Assembly (NCBI RefSeq): GCF_037975245.1
Contig: NC_092580.1
Location: 29,601,501 to 29,665,500 of the forward strand
Source: Apostichopus japonicus
Taxonomy: Eukaryota > Echinodermata > Holothuroidea > Aspidochirotida > Stichopodidae
Length of the DNA stretch: 64,000 nucleotides
Direction of reading: 5' to 3'
Shown: piece after piece, positions 59,910 through 64,000 of the stretch
Numbering within the stretch: the stretch's first letter is position 1
Layout: every line of letters starts with the position of its first letter
The notes under the pieces: generated by a model
What the model saw: only the letters and a program-made list of their open reading frames with translations
Database searches by the model: none
What the model was told of the DNA's origin: nothing
Position numbers and translations under genes: made by a program

Positions 59910-60925
59910 GCAACTTTTGAAGTGATTTATGTTCAAAATTGTATGTTTTTGTTTGTTGTCACAAATATCGGCAATTCCTGTTTTCATGTTTGGTGAGAGA
60001 GCAGGTATTTGATCAATAATACCTTGAAGATTAGTGACTTCATAATGTACACCAAAATGAACAAGAAATTGTTTATCATTTATTTATCATATTCTTTGAT
60101 CATATTATAAATAGAAAGAAGAAGCCTTGCTTTAAACTTACAATATTGTAAATATCTTAAGTTTCTTTAATGGGTTTGAGGTGTAGCCTTGTGTTAAATG
60201 ATTCATTTGCTAAGAAGTTGAATTTTTAAATAACTCATTTATCTCTGAATGATGAATCGATATCACCACCAGAAGTCTGAAATGTTTGGAGTAAGAGTAA
60301 CTCATTAAAGTGACCAAAATATCTCATAAGTTACTACGTGAATGGTGATTCAAAGGTGATGCAAAGGAACCAGGAGAGGAGGGAGGGAGGGAGGAGGGGG
60401 AAGAGGTGGGGGTACTAAAAAGAACAAGAATGAGAATTTTCATTGGCATTTTCAGAAACCTTTCAAGCATTATCTAAAGTATGGTTGCAAATTGATCAAA
60501 CCAACACTTTTTTTGTATCAGTATTAATCACATGCCGGAAGCAAAGTGGAAAATTTCAATAACTGATGTACTTAAGGTAGGATAGGCATGTTAGGAATAT
60601 GTCTACGAAGAGAGGCATTTTGTGTTCGTCTTCGATACATTGAGGAAACATTCAGGGTAAGAGTAATTGACGTCTAAAGTTCCCGATGGGGTAGTCTCTA
60701 AGAATTGTTAATTTTTCTTTGTTTCATTTTTAATGCTCTTCAAATACTTTTCTTCCTTTTTGTACCGTAAAAGTAAGATCAGATTTAGAGAATTGTACTA
60801 ATAAAAGCAGAAAAAAATTGTTTGAGTTGACATAATCGTTCTTCTATTGATGTATCAAGTAGATTTTATGGTGTATATATATATATTCTCAACTTATTTA
60901 CAGCACTCACTTGCAAAAGAATAAA
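59910..60925. other. Intergenic sequence, no gene seen
   Basis: AT-rich. A purine tract (GGAGGGAGGGAGGGAGG) lies at about 60376-60396. Nothing coding was recognised. Confidence 0.5.
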
Positions 60926-61273
60926 TTGATGCTGAAGCCATCCCAGATGCTGTAAGAGTAGTTTAGCTCTTGTGGCCTAATCAGTTCTTCAAATTGTGTA
61001 AGTTAGGTCTGGACTTTATACAAACGTGGAAGAGAGTAAGCATATGTGGATGATTTCAGCTGGAAGAGGAGCTCATGAGGACAGGGTGACAGGTGGGGTG
61101 CGAGGGGAGGGAGTTGATGCTGAAGCCATCCCAGATGCTGTGGGAGTAGTTTAGCTCTTGTGGCCTAATCAGTTCTTCAAATTGTGTAAGTTAACTGTGG
61201 ACTTTATACAAACGTGGATGGGAGTAAGCATATGTGGATGATTTCAGCTGGAAGAGGTGCTCATGAGGGCAGG
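60926..61273 (+). repeat. 188-bp tandem duplication
   Basis: Two copies of a segment of about 160 bp start TTGATGCTGAAGCCATCCCA at 60926 and 61114 and end near GAGCTCATGAGGACAGGG / GTGCTCATGAGGGCAGGG. They differ at few positions, so the duplication is fairly recent. It has no coding potential. Confidence 0.9.
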
Positions 61274-64000
61274 GGGTGGGAGAGGGAACTGTATAAAACT
61301 ACACCAGTGGTGTACCACAAAGCATCCTATCAAGTGAATGTGTTTTTGTGCTCACTACTTGCATATAAATCGACAGAAGTTCCATAAGAGGATGCAACTT
61401 TATGACTAAATGATACTCAAAAATGCACCAATGAATGAAAGGTGTGTTCAACCACCCCCCGCCCATCCTCATCCAAATGTCTATAACATAAACAGACATT
61501 ACCTGCTAACAGCCATGATATTAATGACGTAGCTCACTCTTTCACTACAATTGAGATGGAACAAGTAGTTGTTTGACCCTGTTAAAGCACAACGGCAGAT
61601 GGACAATTCCGAAAGCCCAGACTACAAATATGATACGATGTTAACTGGCGCCATCGGTAAGAGTGCAGATAAATACAGGCCTAGTGTGTAAACAAAGCGG
61701 TATATATAAGTAGTCAAAAAATTTGCGGAAGTACATAACCTTTATGAATAGCAGGAGTTCGTTCAAATATTGAGAGGAAAGAAATTAGAGGTAACTGAGA
61801 CTCATAGAAAGTTTACACAGAAAAAAGATAAATTTGAAGTAGTTTTGAAGACGTATTGCTCTCGTGACATCAACTACAATGCAATTGAAAATTAGAGAAA
61901 AACGCCTCTCCGAACAGAAACAAGACGTAGGGACAAGGCTATTTTGTAAGCATTTGTAATGCTTTTCTCTTTCCGAATTGGTTGAAAAGTTAAAAAATAA
62001 AACGCAGATCTACTATTGCCCGTCCGTCGAAAGACATCAAAATGTTCCGATTTGCGTCTCCGTTTGCCAAGAAATACACAAATTTTATAATTAGAAGAGT
62101 CTAGTCGTTCAGTTAGAAATATATATCCAGATCTTGATTCAGGATAACCACATCATATACCTTGGCGTAGATAGCTATTTGAGACTAAGTGACAGCTTCG
62201 TCGAAGGTGATTGGTTTAAAGTCGTGACACGTGTTAGCGAAAACGTTCAATCATGCTGTCGCACAGATTCGTAAAGTATGTTTGCAGAACCTGTTTTGCA
62301 TAAACGGTACTACGATGCACTTCCTTGGCGATATCTTCACAAGTTCAGATAATTGCCAGAGACGTGCAGGTGAAAGTGTAGAAGTGAAAATTACAGCTGG
62401 TTAACTCCATATTTGCTCGATTGGTTCATCTTGACTGAATGTATTCAGAAGGTGCAAATGAAGTCACCTGAATCACATCGTTATACAGACGGAGACCATT
62501 AGACTCGTTGAAAAGTGCTGACCGGAAAGTTCAGTGACTTTATTTTAAACACGTAACATAACACAACTGGCTGCAGTACGTACTGGTTTCAATGCTGGGG
62601 CTATAAAGACTATGATGTTCCGATAAATGACTTTAGAAGAAGCCCAGCATTGCTCGAACCGTGACAGATACAAGAAAACGGTTACTTTTACAGGCTGCTT
62701 CTGAAAACCGGTTCCGAATGTTTCTTAATCATTGCTATTCCAGATATCAGTATATCTTGAGGTGAGCTGGACTTAAGCCTAAGGTAGGCCTAACGTTAGG
62801 CCTGATTTTAACTTAGCCTATAGACCTTAGCCTTGGTTAGGCCAAAATTATACAAACTTATAAAAGATTCTATCCTAGGCCTTGTAAAAGTCTCAGCAAG
62901 GCATATGGCTATAAGCTCTTGTGGTCTCACCTGAAGTGGTCTTGCCCCCGTTTACAGCCTATACAGGATTGCTAAAGAGAGTTTGTATATATATACTTGC
63001 CGGCTAATGCATGGTTTTGGCCTGATATCTCTCAAACGAGTTATAGATGTACAGTACATTTAACAAGTATATGTAGTCTGACATATGTAGTCGTGTGTCT
63101 TGCTCAATTAGCCTTGATTAAGAAGGTATCAGCTCTAATTGGCGCTCTCTTAAGCCTTTAAGTCTAGAAGTATAAGTTTACAAACTGCATACACATAGTG
63201 CCACATTAATACTTGGTTAACAATATTCCTTATATATGTTTGTAGAATACTTGGCTTTAGGGCTAATGTTTTTTAAGTAAATGGTTGTTCCCCACGTACA
63301 ACAGTAGGAACCGATGGCTATAGTGGTATGGTTAAGGGGAAAAATCCAATCAGATGTTTCAATAAAGCTATACCCTCGGTTTCAGTGTCATATACTGCTT
63401 GAAAGTTGCTACGAGAGGCCGACAAGTCCTATAAAACTGCTGCAGCTTTGGGTTATTTAATTCCTCCCATACCCTGGCACACTACCACATGTATGCCTAG
63501 CTATCTAATCCATACCTCTCCCCTCCCTCCCTCCCCCCCCCCCTCCCCAGGGACAATATGCCTTTGTATGCTTCTGGACAACTGTGGATTCTCTTTTAAG
63601 ATTGTATAAACAGCAGTTTTAATTAGTGTTTATAACTGGTTATGCATACATGAACATAAGTCGGGAATGTCAAATTGAAAGTGTGTACCTCTCTATTTTC
63701 ACTGTACTTAAATTTAACTGGTTTCATGACAACCTGCAAGGATAGTGTTTGGTTGCCGGGCGAGATATTTGTCCTCTCAGACAGTACGTTAGCTTGATAT
63801 TTACATTTCCTAAATCTAACCTTAAATGTACATTACTGCCTTGTATGTACAGGAAAATCCTTATATGGTTTTCAAAAATCAATTACTCAAATTGGGTTTG
63901 GATCCAAACCAGCTGTTTATGCAGAGAGTACATAAAGAATTTACTTCACATACATGTGCCTGTGTAATATAAACTAACAACCTTAGGTATATATGAAAGA
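61274..64000. other. Intergenic sequence, no gene seen
   Basis: No exon was recognised. AGGCCT/TAGGCC motifs cluster at 62775-62885. A C-rich run lies at 63518-63548. Confidence 0.5.

Overview
This is a eukaryotic window, AT-rich and mostly non-coding. It suggests a marine invertebrate deuterostome, most likely an echinoderm and possibly a sea cucumber. The grounds are multi-exon genes with kilobase introns, dense small DNA transposons, AGGCCT/TAGGCC-rich stretches (22.4-22.8 kb and 62.8-62.9 kb), and a decayed gene of a type common in marine invertebrates. The species is inference. No tRNA, rRNA, CRISPR or bacterial operon was seen.

Two protein-coding genes can be built exon by exon on the + strand. 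Gene A (298-4128) is only the 3' end of a receptor-like gene: an extracellular stalk exon, an exon with one transmembrane helix, and a terminal exon with a short cytoplasmic tail. Gene B (23054-56651) is complete: 11 coding exons with matching intron phases give 428 residues, namely a signal peptide, a Cys-rich ectodomain with fibronectin-III-like halves and four N-glycosylation sequons, one transmembrane helix and a tail of about 65 residues. The ectodomain layout resembles the two-domain ectodomain of interleukin-17 receptors, but no SEFIR domain is visible. Genes A and B share the same intron-phase pattern around the transmembrane exon, so they may be tandem relatives: a small cluster of SEFIR-less IL-17R-like receptors. 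This is the most interesting biological lead, but it is an inference.

Between the genes (4.5-22.9 kb) lie many hAT-like non-autonomous DNA transposons, most with intact 8-bp target duplications. They include nested insertions, and a 2.7-kb structure (19008-21688) in which two same-orientation copies bracket 1.5 kb of other DNA while the 8-bp duplication lies only at the outer ends, like a composite transposon. A decayed minus-strand gene (14728-16556) sits inside a 4.1-kb inverted-repeat frame.

The introns of gene B hold a truncated non-LTR retrotransposon (27.3-30.2 kb), a 52/54-bp minisatellite (31.1-31.9 kb), a 1.1-kb hAT-like element (35.2-36.4 kb), two TTAA-ended MITEs, a 2.47-kb Harbinger-like element with 41-bp perfect inverted ends (46430-48901) and another hAT-like MITE (49974-50271). 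Gene A's last intron holds a 42/43-bp minisatellite with a 127-bp higher-order unit. Downstream of gene B (56.7-64 kb) only repeats were recognised.
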